Below, piece after piece: positions 33,618 to 42,954 of a stretch of 64,000 bases of DNA; the first letter of the stretch is position 1; every line of letters begins with the position of its first letter. Position numbers and translations under genes: made by a program. Source of the stretch: Mesorhabditis belari (Eukaryota; Nematoda; Chromadorea; Rhabditida; Rhabditidae). The notes beneath the pieces were generated by a model that ran no database searches, was not told the DNA's origin, and saw only the letters and a program-made list of their open reading frames with translations. The DNA is taken from contig CAUEEP010000034.1 of the NCBI GenBank assembly GCA_958450365.1, forward strand, positions 1 to 64,000, written 5' to 3'.

Positions 33618-33805
33618 GGTTATATCAAAAGACTTAAGTGCACTAGGAAAGATGTGTTTACGAATTTCGAGCTTAAAGTAGTTGAATTTCTATAAGGAAC
33701 CAAATTTATGGAGATAAGGAACCAAATTTAGAGAGATAAGCAACCAAATTTAGAGGGAAAAGGAACCAAATTTATGGAGACAAGGGACCAAATTTGGAGA
33801 GATAA
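33618..33805. repeat. GGAACCAAATTTATGGAGATAA repeats, left block
   Basis: Preceded by ATATCAAAAGACTTAAGTGC, this block has five or six units of about 22 bp. A homologous block lies at 35742-36000, right of the Tc1 insertion and retroelement fragment. Confidence 0.75.
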
Positions 33806-33812
33806 ATATATA

Positions 33813-35411
33813 CAGTAGCGGACATTAACTTACGATATTTTTTCTTCTTATCATAATTTTTTTTTCTAAACACGCAAATGAGCTAAAAATCAAACTAATT
33901 GTGTAAAAACAATTGTATTTTGATATTCTGAGTTCAAAAACTTAATAGCATTAAAAAAAATTCTTTTGGAACAAATTTATTAAAACTCGCGACGACATTA
34001 ACTTACGATATTTTGAAAAAACGAATTAATTTTTGTTATGTTGATTTGCTACACTTTATTTTTTGTTTGTTTATAATTTAATCTTTATTTATTTTCATTT
34101 TTAGAGATGGGAAGAAGAAAACAGGTGTCAACGGAGAAACGGGAGGATGTGCTGCGACTTCACCAGCAACAGATCAAACAAGAGACGATCGCCCAACTTT
34201 TATCGATAACCCAGAGTACTGTCTCGTCTATTTTGGCTCGTTATCGACAAACTGGATCTACTGCTGCGAAGAAGAACAAAGGACAGCTTCGGAAGACCAC
34301 TCCACGAGATGATAATCGAATTCTTGAGCTCTCCAAGATGGATCCAATGAAGACGGCAGTCGATATTCATGCAGAGCTGCCACAACGAGTGAAGGAAACA
34401 ATCTCTCCTCGAACAGTACAGCGCCGACTGAACCAGGCAAAGATATTCGGACGACGCCCGGCTCACAAACCGTTAATTTCTCTCAAGAATCGCAAGCTTC
34501 GGGTGAAATTCGCTCAGGATCATTACCTGGACCCCACAACAATGGGCAAATGTACTTTTTACTGACGAAAGTAAGTTCAATTTGTTTGGATCTGATGGTA
34601 TGCACTTTGTACGACGTCCTCCAGATAAAAAATTTGATCCCAAATATATTTTGCCGACTGTGAAACATGGAGGTGGTAGTGTAACTGTATGGGGAGGCTT
34701 CTCGTCGCACGGATTGGTGGCATTGAAGCGCATAAACGGCATTATGGATCAAGATGTTTACTTAGACATCTTGCAAAACCATATGCTTCCAAGTGTGACT
34801 CGTTTTATGCCACCAAACTTCATCTATCAACAAGACAACGACCCAAAGCATACTGCACATCGAGTTTCCCAATGGTTCACTCAACAAGGAATTCAATTAA
34901 TGAAGTGGCCAAGTCAAAGTCCGGACTTGAATCCGATTGAACATTTATGGAACGTACTCGAAAGAAGCTGCAAAGGGTTTAAAACGAAAAATTCAAAGGA
35001 AAAATTTGATCTTCTTGTCAAAAAATGGAGCGAGATCCCCCAAGTAACGATCGATAATCTCATCGCGTCAATGCAACGTCGCTGTAAAGCCGTAATTGAT
35101 GCCAAAGGTTTTCCAACAAAGGTTTTCTACAATTAACGTTTTTACTCAATATTTATTGGTTAGATGTTGTTAATTTTTTTTGCTTTATTTGTTGGAGCTT
35201 GTTTTTTCAAAATATCGTAAGTTAATGTCGTCGCGAGTTTTAATAAATTTGTTCCAAAAGAATTTTTTTTAATGCTATTAAGTTTTTGAACTCAGAATAT
35301 CAAAATACAATTGTTTTTACACAATTAGTTTGATTTTTAGCTCATTTGCGTGTTTAGAAAAAAAAAATTATGATAAGAAGAAAAAATATCGTAAGTTAAT
35401 GTCCGCTACTG
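33813..35411 (+). mobile_element. Tc1-like transposon, nearly complete
   Basis: 1599 bp between TA target duplications (33811-33812 and 35412-35413). The terminal repeats are about 215 bp and nearly identical. The site CATTAACTTACGATATTTT occurs at the outer and inner end of each, the IR/DR arrangement seen in some Tc1 elements. High arm identity suggests recent movement. Confidence 0.95.
34107..35136 (+). CDS. Tc1-family DD34E transposase with one frame break
   Basis: Cut-and-paste transposase. The first part (34107-34530) has the paired helix-turn-helix region (VSTEKREDVLRLHQQQIKQE, ILARYRQTGS). The second part (from about 34530 to 35136) reads WTPQQWANVLFTDESKFNLF with the first catalytic Asp, HGGGSVTVWGGF, YQQDNDPKHTAH with the second Asp, and SPDLNPIEHLWNVLERSCKG with the Glu. 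It ends FPTKVFYN. The only lesion seen is a one-base shift at about 34525-34532 between QDHY and WTPQQW. About 343 residues once read through, normal for the family. Confidence 0.88.
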
Positions 35412-35516
35412 TATATGCTTTATTCAGTTGAATAGCGACAAAACAAAATCACAATAATTACCCGGGACACCACTCAAAACACACCCAAAAGATAAATAGA
35501 TACCTCAAGGAAAGAA

Positions 35517-35822
35517 TCACAGAACAGTCAAATCAATTGCCGAAATTGCGGTTTTAAATCTAGCCAAGGTGGAAATATCACGAACATCAGGGGGTAAAAT
35601 GTTCCAGAATTTAATTAAAAAAGAAACTGTGGGAGCTTTTAGAGGAAACGGAAGGTTGGCGTATGAGAAAAGGCCCCCTTCTGGAGGCCCCTTCTGGAGG
35701 CGTAGAGAGCCGAATTCAAAGAGACCAGAAAAAAGGGGGTATATCAAAAGGTTTAAGTGCACTAGGAAAGATGTGTTTACGAATTTTGAGCTTAAAATAA
35801 TTGAATTTCTATAAGGAACCAA
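35517..35822 (-). pseudogene. 3' end of a non-LTR retrotransposon reverse transcriptase ORF
   Basis: On the minus strand, FVNTSFLVHLNLLIYPL followed by LIKFWNILPPDVRDISTLAR resembles the C-terminal tail of non-LTR reverse transcriptase ORFs (a W-N-x-LP-x-xVR motif). Only the last 100 residues or so remain and there is no RT catalytic core. Confidence 0.55.
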
Positions 35823-36000
35823 ATTTGTGGAGATAAGGACCCGAATTTATGGAGATAAGGAACCAAATTTAAAGGCACAAAGAACCAAATTTGGAGAGGT
35901 AAGGAACGAATTTTAGAGATAAGGAACCAAATTTATGGAGACAAGGAACCAAATTTGTAGAGATAAGAAACCAAGTTTGTGGAGATAAGGAAGCCAATTC
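35742..36000. repeat. GGAACCAAATTTATGGAGATAA repeats, right block
   Basis: It starts with ATATCAAAAGGTTTAAGTGC and CACTAGGAAAGATGTGTTTA, shared with 33618 onward, then about eight diverged 22-bp units. Probably the 3' tail or flank of the retroelement. Confidence 0.75.
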
Positions 36001-36750
36001 AGAGAGATACGGAACCGTATTGGAACCGTATTTGATCTAAAAAGAACCGTATTTGAACCTTATTGGATCTAAAAAGAACCGTGTTGGAACTAGAGTGTGT
36101 TCCTTGCAGACAACGCGTTTTCTAAAAAGCGCGCGCCAAGGATAAGCTACCGTAACCCTATGCTTTGCATCAGCAAATTTTTCAAAATGCAAATGTACAT
36201 TAAAATCTTGCGCTCTTTTTTTCTATTACTCTTTCCTTAGCTCTATTACTCTTTCGCTAAAACTTAAAAATTTTTAAATGCTATTTAAAATTAAAGGAAA
36301 CATTTAAAACGGGAAAAGTTAAGAAACACTTTTAAAAAATTATATTATTTACGAATTTACCAGGCCTATTGTCTACATTTGCACTAGAACCATTCCAAAA
36401 AAAAATTCCACGCCCTAAAAAACCTAAATCCTTAAATAAAACTATCCATTACTATATTTTAAGAAAAGTTTGGAAATTTTTTTCGCGCGACCTTTATAGC
36501 TTTGCTTAAAAAGCGCACCTTTTAGAAAACGCGTTGTCGGAAGTTTGTCGGATCAATTGTCTGACAAAAAAGTTGTCAATGAAAATTTGTCTGACAAATT
36601 GTCTGTCAACAAGGAGCACACTCTAGTTGGAACCGTATTGGATCTAAAAAGAGCCGTATTGGAACCGTATTGGAACCTTATTGGGTCTAAAAAGAACCGT
36701 ATTGGAACCGTATTGGATCTAAAAATCGGCTCATTCAATTGTAATTGTAT
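36001..36750. repeat. GAACCGTATTGGATCTAAAAA repeats interrupted by a TIR element
   Basis: Units of about 21 bp occur at 36020-36090 and 36626-36730. A 535-bp insert lies between them. Its ends TAGAGTGTG and CACACTCTA, and its inner AACGCGTTTTCT blocks, are inverted copies (36091-36625), so it is a MITE-like insertion in a tandem repeat. Confidence 0.7.
36091..36625. mobile_element. MITE-like insertion with TAGAGTGTG ends
   Basis: Left end TAGAGTGTGTTCCTTG and right end CAAGGAGCACACTCTA are inverted. GACAACGCGTTTTCTAAAAA recurs inverted near 36510-36540. The interior is AT-rich and non-coding. It splits the GAACCGTATTGG array. Confidence 0.75.
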
Positions 36751-37468
36751 GGCGGAATGGTGAAAGAATTTCTTGGGAAAAAAGCCAAAAATTCCCATGG
36801 TCATTTCGACCGAATAAAGATTAGAACTCGTATTTTAATAACAAAAAGATTGTTAACAAAAAGATATTGTTTAAAGATTTAAATAAAATCTTAAACTAAA
36901 TGTGAATCAATAAAAGCTGCAGAAAGCCTTTTCAAAACCGATTCTCAACATAAAAAACATCAAAAACTCGTTGAGTTTCACAGAAAATCTATGTTCTCCG
37001 AAAATTAGGTTTTTTTAAGTCGATTTTCCGATAAATACACTTACTTAGACATCAAAAAAAATTCAAAAACATCGAAATTAACAATTTAAATGTTTTCTTA
37101 AAGAATTCTTTGAAGATTTTCTTTAGAGAATTCCCCATAGATGATTTTGCGTATTGAAAAGTGTACCAGAAGTTGGCACTGTTATGAAATTTTATGCTCG
37201 TGAAGTGTGGAGTGTAGATTGATGAATCAGAAAACTTTTCTATTGTCTATATTCGTATTTAAAATCTTTTTCAAAGGTTTTCAAAGGTTTTCAAAGTGCT
37301 TTTTTACTGAAAAAAGTAAGTTAAACTAAAGTAAAAACATTAAAGTTTACGCTTTAAATCTTTAACTTTTAAATCTTTAAGTTTACGCACGAATTTAGGC
37401 TTTAAATTTAAATTTAGGCTTTCCTAGGGAACTGCTTCAATTGACCACCGATTTTCGAAACCGAATCT
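36751..37468. other. AT-rich intergenic sequence
   Basis: No supported exon, RNA or clear repeat apart from short AAAG-rich tracts. Confidence 0.4.
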
Positions 37469-37570
37469 ACCGTAAATACTGGAATAGTACCCCACCTCCG
37501 TAATGACGGTGTGGAGCGTTGCGTAGTCTAGCTTTGAACGAGTTTTTCTCGACACTGGTTTAGGCTACAA
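37469..37570. mobile_element. Half of a TACCGTAAATACTGGAATAG TIR element
   Basis: Matches the left half of the element at 37857-38149 up to GGTTTAGGCTACAATGCGCC, then stops at the boundary of the SZT2-like exon. The right end is absent here. Confidence 0.7.
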
Positions 37571-37578
37571 TGCGCCAG

Positions 37579-37829
37579 TTTAGGACAAAACCGACAAGTA
37601 CGGCAAAGAGATGGAGATGCTTGGCGTGGTGGCCGAAGGAGGGAATCCCGATGAAAATGTGGAAGGCGAACGGTTTAAAGTGAGGATAACTAATGGATTT
37701 AGATAATTTTTATATCTATAGATATCTTTTTACTTCATTTAGATCACAATGGACACCAAAGTCACCTACATTTCCCGTTTCTACCGCCACGTTTTCGTCC
37801 TCGATCTCAGCCCATTCACACTTGTTGCT
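37579..37829 (+). CDS. SZT2-like (KICSTOR subunit) N-terminal fragment, two exons
   Basis: SZT2 is the large scaffold of KICSTOR, which tethers GATOR1 to lysosomes and restrains TORC1. One exon (about 37579-37680) encodes DKTDKYGKEMEMLGVVAEGG and ends ENVEGERFK. The next (37741-37829) encodes ITMDTKVTYISRFYRHVFVL then DLSPFTLVAV. The pattern TxVTxxxxxYRxVxxLDLSPxT matches the N-terminal part of SZT2 as I remember it. Exons before and after were not found. A half TIR element abuts the 5' side and a complete one lies in the following intron, so the gene may be broken or may have long introns. Confidence 0.55.
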
Positions 37830-37856
37830 GTAGGTTTTGTGCTTAGATAATTCTAC

Positions 37857-38149
37857 TTACCGTAAATACTGGAATAGTACCCCCCAGCCCCATAATGACG
37901 GTGCGGAGCGTCGTGTAGTCTAGCTTTGAACGCGTTTTCCTCGACACTGGTTTATGCTACAATGCGCGCTTTGGTATCAAAAAATAGCTGAAATTCAGGG
38001 CTATTTTTTAATACCAAAGACACATTTTTTGAAAGTACGGGCGCTTTGGAAAAAATGAAATACTAAAAAACTTTTGCGACTACACGACTGTACGAGGGGG
38101 GAGGGTGGGGTACTATTTACGTACTACGGTACTTACAGTATTTACGGTA
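37857..38149. mobile_element. TIR element, family TACCGTAAAT, copy 4
   Basis: Ends TTACCGTAAATACTG and CAGTATTTACGGTA. Inner inverted blocks are GTCGTGTAGTCTAGC and GCGACTACACGACTGTAC. No transposase. Confidence 0.75.
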
Positions 38150-38317
38150 GCTACAAAACGACCCCCATAGAATTCTAAGAAACATGTATTTTTTTATTTT
38201 TTGCTGATAAGCCCTGGTGTTCGAGAGGTAAGCATACAAAGTTTTAGCTAATTTCGTCAAACTATCAAACTTCGTTGATCTAATCTCTCAATTGTCGTTC
38301 AAAAGCTTGTTTACTCT

Positions 38318-38373
38318 TGTCCTGATGGCATTTTTAGTTTACTCAGGTGGTTAGACATAGAAAACCACAATTT
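38318..38373 (+). repeat. 56-bp exact repeat, copy 1
   Basis: TGTCCTGATGGCATTTTTAG onward to GAAAACCACAATTT is identical to 42141-42196 in the same orientation. The two flank 3.8 kb that includes the palindromic satellite and the small secreted-protein gene. Confidence 0.9.
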
Positions 38374-38561
38374 ATTTGATCTACTTAAATGTAACAACAT
38401 AGAGAAAATCTATGTCAAAGTTAGTTGTTGAATGTTGTTGCATTGTTGTTACTCAACAAAATGTTATCTTTTCCGTTATGTTATCTTTTTCATCATCTTT
38501 AATTACGCTACTCCTTTGCTGTGAAACTGTCTCGAGAAACAAGTGCGCCAATGTTCGGATT

Positions 38562-38931
38562 TTCAGAGTTGTTAGCCAATGTGTTAGCCTAGGTAACTAG
38601 GCTAACAAGCCTAGTTACCTAGGCTAACAAGCCTAATTACCTAGGCTAACAAGCCTAGTTACCTAGGCTAACAAGCCTAGTTACCTAGGCTAACAAGCCT
38701 AGTTACCTAGGCTAACAAGCCTAGTTACCTAGGCTAACAAGCCTAGTTACCTAGGCTAACAAGCCTAGTTACCTAGGCTAACAAGCCTAGTTACCTAGGC
38801 TAACAAGCCTAGTTACCTAGGCTAACAAGCCTAGTTACCTAGGCTAACAAGCCTAGTTACCTAGGCTAACAAGCCTAGTTACCTAGGCTAACACATTGGC
38901 TAACAACTCTGAAAATTCGAAATACTAAAAC
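38562..38931. repeat. 22-bp palindromic satellite flanked by inverted repeats
   Basis: About 13 near-perfect copies of CCTAGGCTAACAAGCCTAGTTA. Each unit contains CTAGGTAACTAG-type symmetry, so both strands can fold. The array is bounded by an exact inverted pair: TTTTCAGAGTTGTTAGCCAA on the left and its complement on the right. The whole block could form a long hairpin. No coding function seen. Confidence 0.92.
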
Positions 38932-39591
38932 GCTGATTTCATCTCTTTTTTCACTTCTATTGTGTCGTGTTTTTATGAAATTTTTTATTGAAATCAATAT
39001 TTGAATAGATATCATCGAGATCGAAACGTAATCTAAATAAAAAGGATGAGAATTTCACGATTGATTTATTCGTTTTCCCCATTTCATTTCACTTTATGGG
39101 CACCTCATTGATCGTGACGGGAGAAGAAGAGAAATCGGTGAGTTTTTCATTAATCTCAAGCTTTAGCTAATGTTTTAAACTATAATTTTACTCAAAACTC
39201 TTTTACGCATCAATCCTAGTGTACTTATTTCAAAACTCTTGCTTTCAGTGCACTAGAGAAAGCGCATTTCTCTCAGCACAAAGTACATCCCGAAAGCAAT
39301 CAAATTGATTTCAAAAATTGATTTCAAAAAGCTTTTTAAAGTCTCTAGTAAACTCAAAACGATCTATTGTGCTTGTAAGTGTAAACGCATCTCTCCTATT
39401 GCACTAGTTCTTTATTTAAATCGTTAAAGGTTGAGAGAAAAAGCTGAATAGTTGGTTTGTTAGAAAAGGTATATTTAAGTATAAAAAACTACATTTAAAT
39501 GTATCTAATCATTTAAAAAAATCCCTTTTTTCATTATTATTTGATAAAAAATGAGATTCTTTATCAATTTTTAATAAAATCTTTTGAGAAA

Positions 39592-41334
39592 ATGTCGAAA
39601 TTGCTGTTGATTCTTCTCGGTTCTTCGATTTTTGTCGTACTTGTCATGCCAACAAATGAGCAAAAAGATGCGCAAAAGGTGAGAATATCTCATTATTAGC
39701 CTGTCAAAGAAGAAAAGATTAAGAAGATTAAGAAAATGAAGAAATAAAAGGCAATAAAGTCATTAGCATGTCTCTAGTTCAAAAAAGACTTTACTGGCTT
39801 TATTAGGTTTTATTTAAAGGCCGAAAACCTCGGCAAGGGCTTTTTGGGGCTTAAAAAAACAAACCGGTCACATGCCAGCATGGCTCAGTTGGTAGCGCGC
39901 TTCTTTATCACCCGCACGTCGCGGGTTGGATCTCTGGCTCTGTCATTCAACTAATTTTTTTATTTTAAAGAACACCACTACTAGATACTTTTAAAGAACA
40001 CCACTATTTTCTTTTATTTTAGTATTAGAACACCACTATCTAGTAGTGAGGTTCTTTAAAATAAAAAAATGAGTTGAATGACAGACCCAGGGATCCAACC
40101 CAGGACGTGCGGGTGATAGAGAAGTGCGCTACCAACTGAGCCACGTCGACAGGTGACTTGTCAGGTGAATCAAGTATCTTCTAACGTTTACTAACGTTTT
40201 CTAAAGAAGCCAGTCAAAAAGTTATTATTATTATTGGTCAAGAGAGGTCAAAAAGGCAAGAGAAAGAGAATGAGAATGAAAACTAATTTACAGGGTAAAG
40301 ATTGAGAATTACTGGATTGAGAATTGAGAATATTGAGAATAAACATTGAGAATTATAATGTACAATGTTAAAAATTTAATAATTTTTAGAAAGCTAGCGA
40401 TCAAGAGAAATTCCGGATGAAATTCGCGCAGACAATGATGGGATCAGTGGCTGAGTCGGAGGCGGTGAGAAGTTTTCGAAACATTTATTATTTAACACCA
40501 ACATTTATTCAATCTTTTATCTTTCTAATAAGATCAATAAAGTCTTTTGTTCTTTATTTTTTGCATTCTTTAGTGCGATAAGCTGGAAGGTGACGCCAAA
40601 AAGGCTTGTCTTGTCAAGATCATCGACAAAGTCAAAGAGAAAATGGGGAAATTAAGAGCCGAAGAGGAACGAGTAATGGACGATGGGGAAAAGGTGAGAA
40701 GCAATGTGTAAGGCATTGGAAACATTTGTCGCTTTAGCTCACTGGTAAAGCGTTAGCCTGGTGAGTGAGAGGTGCCCGGTTCGAGTCCCGGCGACGAGCA
40801 TTTTTGTTTTCCCAGCCCATAAAAAGATCAACTAATGTTTAAGTTAAACTAGAGCCAGGAAAGGGAGGGCAAATCTAAACCAGGGCTAGTCTAGGGTTAA
40901 GTAAAGCAAGAGCAGAAGCCAGGTCAGCACCAGGGCAATTCTTGAGTCCTAGCTTTGATTTGAATTGGTAAATGACGTGTCATTTACCGATTTACCGACG
41001 TGATGAGCAAAATCTTGAAGAGAAGCTTTAAAGCCCGTTTCCAGTCTTCGGGATTTGAGCACGGGTGGCCTAGTGGATAGTGGGATGGCCTCTCGGTAGT
41101 CAGATCCGGGTTCGGTCCCGGGGTTGGGTTTTTGGTTTTTTTTGCAATATCCAATCTATAAGTCTCTTGCAGATACTCCCGCACTTGGATGGTGTGCTGG
41201 ATAAAGTAAATAAAGTCTCCAAAGAGCTGAAAGATCACAAGATCAAAGCCGACGTTGGGAATCAAATCGAGCAAAAGGATGCAGAAAAAGTTGAAAAGGA
41301 AAATGGAAAGGAGGATTCGAAAAGTGAACTTTAA
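39592..41334 (+). CDS. Small secreted Lys/Glu-rich protein, unknown family
   Basis: Four exons join in phase 0: 39592-39678, 40390-40464, 40574-40693, 41173-41334, giving 147 residues. Exon 1 is a clear signal peptide (MSKLLLILLGSSIFVVLVMP). The mature part is charged and helical, with exon 3 starting CDKLEGDAKKAC (the only two Cys) and the last exon ending in Lys/Glu-rich sequence. No known domain is recognised. Introns contain a tRNA-like inverted pair (39881-40149) and two more tRNA-like sequences. A possible alternative first exon, MGTSLIVTGEEEKS with a GTGAG donor in the same phase, begins at 39097. Confidence 0.75.
39881..39949 (+). tRNA. tRNA-like sequence, plus-strand arm of an inverted pair
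   Basis: GCATGGCTCAGTTGGTAGCG has a standard A box. GGGTTGGATCTCTGG stands where the T-arm should be, but the B box is altered and the anticodon arm does not pair. Its inverted partner is at 40073-40149. Confidence 0.4.
40073..40149 (-). tRNA. tRNA-like sequence, minus-strand arm of an inverted pair
   Basis: The reverse complement reads GTCGACGTGGCTCAGTTGGT, then the same CACCCGCACGTC centre and GGGTTGGATCCCTGGGTC. Together with 39881-39949 and the ACACCACTA spacers it forms a fold-back of about 270 bp inside an intron. Confidence 0.4.
40728..40797 (+). tRNA. tRNA-like sequence, Thr-GGT-like
   Basis: GTCGC pairs with GCGAC at the ends. TTTAGCTCACTGGTAAAG is a good A box and GGTTCGAGTCC a perfect B box. 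The loop CTGGTGA would give anticodon GGT, but the anticodon stem has a mismatch and position 34-36 is contextually odd. Intronic in the small secreted gene. Confidence 0.5.
41059..41129 (+). tRNA. tRNA-like sequence in intron 3 of the secreted-protein gene
   Basis: GCACGGGTGGCCTAGTGGAT has an A box. GGGTTCGGTCCCGG is close to a B box. The anticodon arm pairs poorly and the 3' end does not pair with the 5' end. Confidence 0.4.
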
Positions 41335-41439
41335 GGGTAAAATGTTGATTTGATTTCTGCACCGTTGATTTGATTTCGATAAAGGTTTTCTCGTTTGAAT
41401 TTTGCAAATCACAAAAAAATCTTGTTTGTTTTGGTTGAT

Positions 41440-41965
41440 TGGACGTTTCTTGATTGAACTTCTCTTGATTGGACGTTTCCTGATTGTACTTCTCCTGATT
41501 GTACTTCTCCTGATTGTACTTCTCCTGATTGTACTTCTCCTGATTGTACTTCTCCTGATTGTACTTCTCCTGATTGTACTTCTCCTGATTGTACTTCTCC
41601 TGATTGTACTTCTCCTGATTGTACTTCTCCTGATTGTACTTCTCCTGATTGTACTTCTCCTGATTGTACTTCTCCTGATTGTACTTCTCCTGATTGTACT
41701 TCTCCTGATTGTACTTCTCCTGATTGTACTTCTCCTGATTGTACTTCTCCTGATTGTACTTCTCCTGATTGTACTTCTCCTGATTGTACTTCTCCTGATT
41801 GTACTTCTCCTGATTGTACTTCTCCTGATTGTACTTCTCCTGATTGTACTTCTCCTGATTGTACTTCTCCTGATTGTACTTCTCCTGATTGTACTTCTCC
41901 TGATTGAACTTCCCTTGATTGAACTTCCCTTGATTGAACTTCCCTTGATTGAACTTCCCTTGATT
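41440..41965. repeat. 15-bp minisatellite TTCTCCTGATTGTAC
   Basis: About 34 units run with almost no divergence; edge units change to TTCCCTTGATTGAAC and TTGGACGTTTCTTGA. All reading frames are open across it on both strands because 15 is divisible by three, so long open frames here are artefacts. Confidence 0.95.
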
Positions 41966-42140
41966 CAATTGAGAATCTAGAAGATTCTGATCTAGAAGAT
42001 TCAGAGATCATTTCTAGAGATCAATCATATCAAAATCTATCTGAAAACCTTGAATTCATTGATCGAAATTCATTTTTTATTATCATTACTCGTTTGCAAG
42101 AGTCAACTGTGAAAATTCGAACTAATAAAACGATCCTGAT

Positions 42141-42196
42141 TGTCCTGATGGCATTTTTAGTTTACTCAGGTGGTTAGACATAGAAAACCACAATTT
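42141..42196 (+). repeat. 56-bp exact repeat, copy 2
   Basis: Same sequence and orientation as 38318-38373. Confidence 0.9.
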
Positions 42197-42637
42197 GGGT
42201 TTTGTTTGGTAAACGTCTAGACGCAACTCAATGGTATTTTTTGATTTTTTACTTTTCACCTATAAACAGTGTTGTTTTTATCACGAGACTCGATCAAAAC
42301 AATTCAAAACAATCTTAAAACAATTTTAATGAATCTTAAAAAGAAACAAGAGAAGAAACAAGACAAAGCGCTCAAATTTTGAATCAAAAGACAGCTTTTG
42401 AAATGCAAATGAGCAACAGAATGGATTTTGACTTAAATTTTGCCTAGTGAAGAAGATATGAACAGCTAACAGCCAAAGCTAACACTTGAATGCAGAATTC
42501 GATTAAAATACTTTAGCTACTGTTCAAGTAGCACAATGGTATCAACAATTTCCGGGATCCAGAATTTCTTGTGGAAAGGAGACAAATTTAAGGTAAAGAT
42601 TGATCCCAGGGGTTTGGGCAGGGAGGGTGAGTCGATG

Positions 42638-42875
42638 GTTAACTTGGGTAATTGAACCGGGAAATAGAGAGGTTTCCAAAGGCTTACCCCAGGCCCCTTT
42701 GCCAGATAGAGAGCGATTGTAAGCGCGCACAAAGAACATCTCCCCAGCTTTTCTTTTTGCTTTGTAAATGGCTTCTAAATGAGATTTAGAGCTGTAAATT
42801 TGTGTTCAGGGGTTTTCGGGGCCAAAGAATCGATTGGCGGGGTTTATTTTAACCCTTAATCAGTAAAAAGAGTCA
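42638..42875 (-). repeat. SL1-like unit, family B copy 2
   Basis: On the minus strand CCATCTGGCA-like sequence (TATCTGGCAAAG) precedes CGGTTCAATTACCCAAGTTA by about 50 bp. The upstream part, including TTTACAAAGCA and CCGAAAACCCCTG, matches 25751-25860 and 57040-57150. The part after the leader differs from the other copies. Confidence 0.65.
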
Positions 42876-42954
42876 GAAAAGCTACAATTATTATAATAGA
42901 AGAATGGAAGAATCTCTCGAATTTCGTAGGTCTATTTTATTTTCTATTTTATCT

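Noticed and set aside
38588..38895. CRISPR-like regular array
   Set aside because: Units are contiguous with no unique spacers and the genome is eukaryotic.
41243..42011. Long open frames of 190-240 residues on both strands, made of a five-residue repeat
   Set aside because: They are produced by a 15-bp minisatellite, which keeps every frame open. No splice or start context supports translation.
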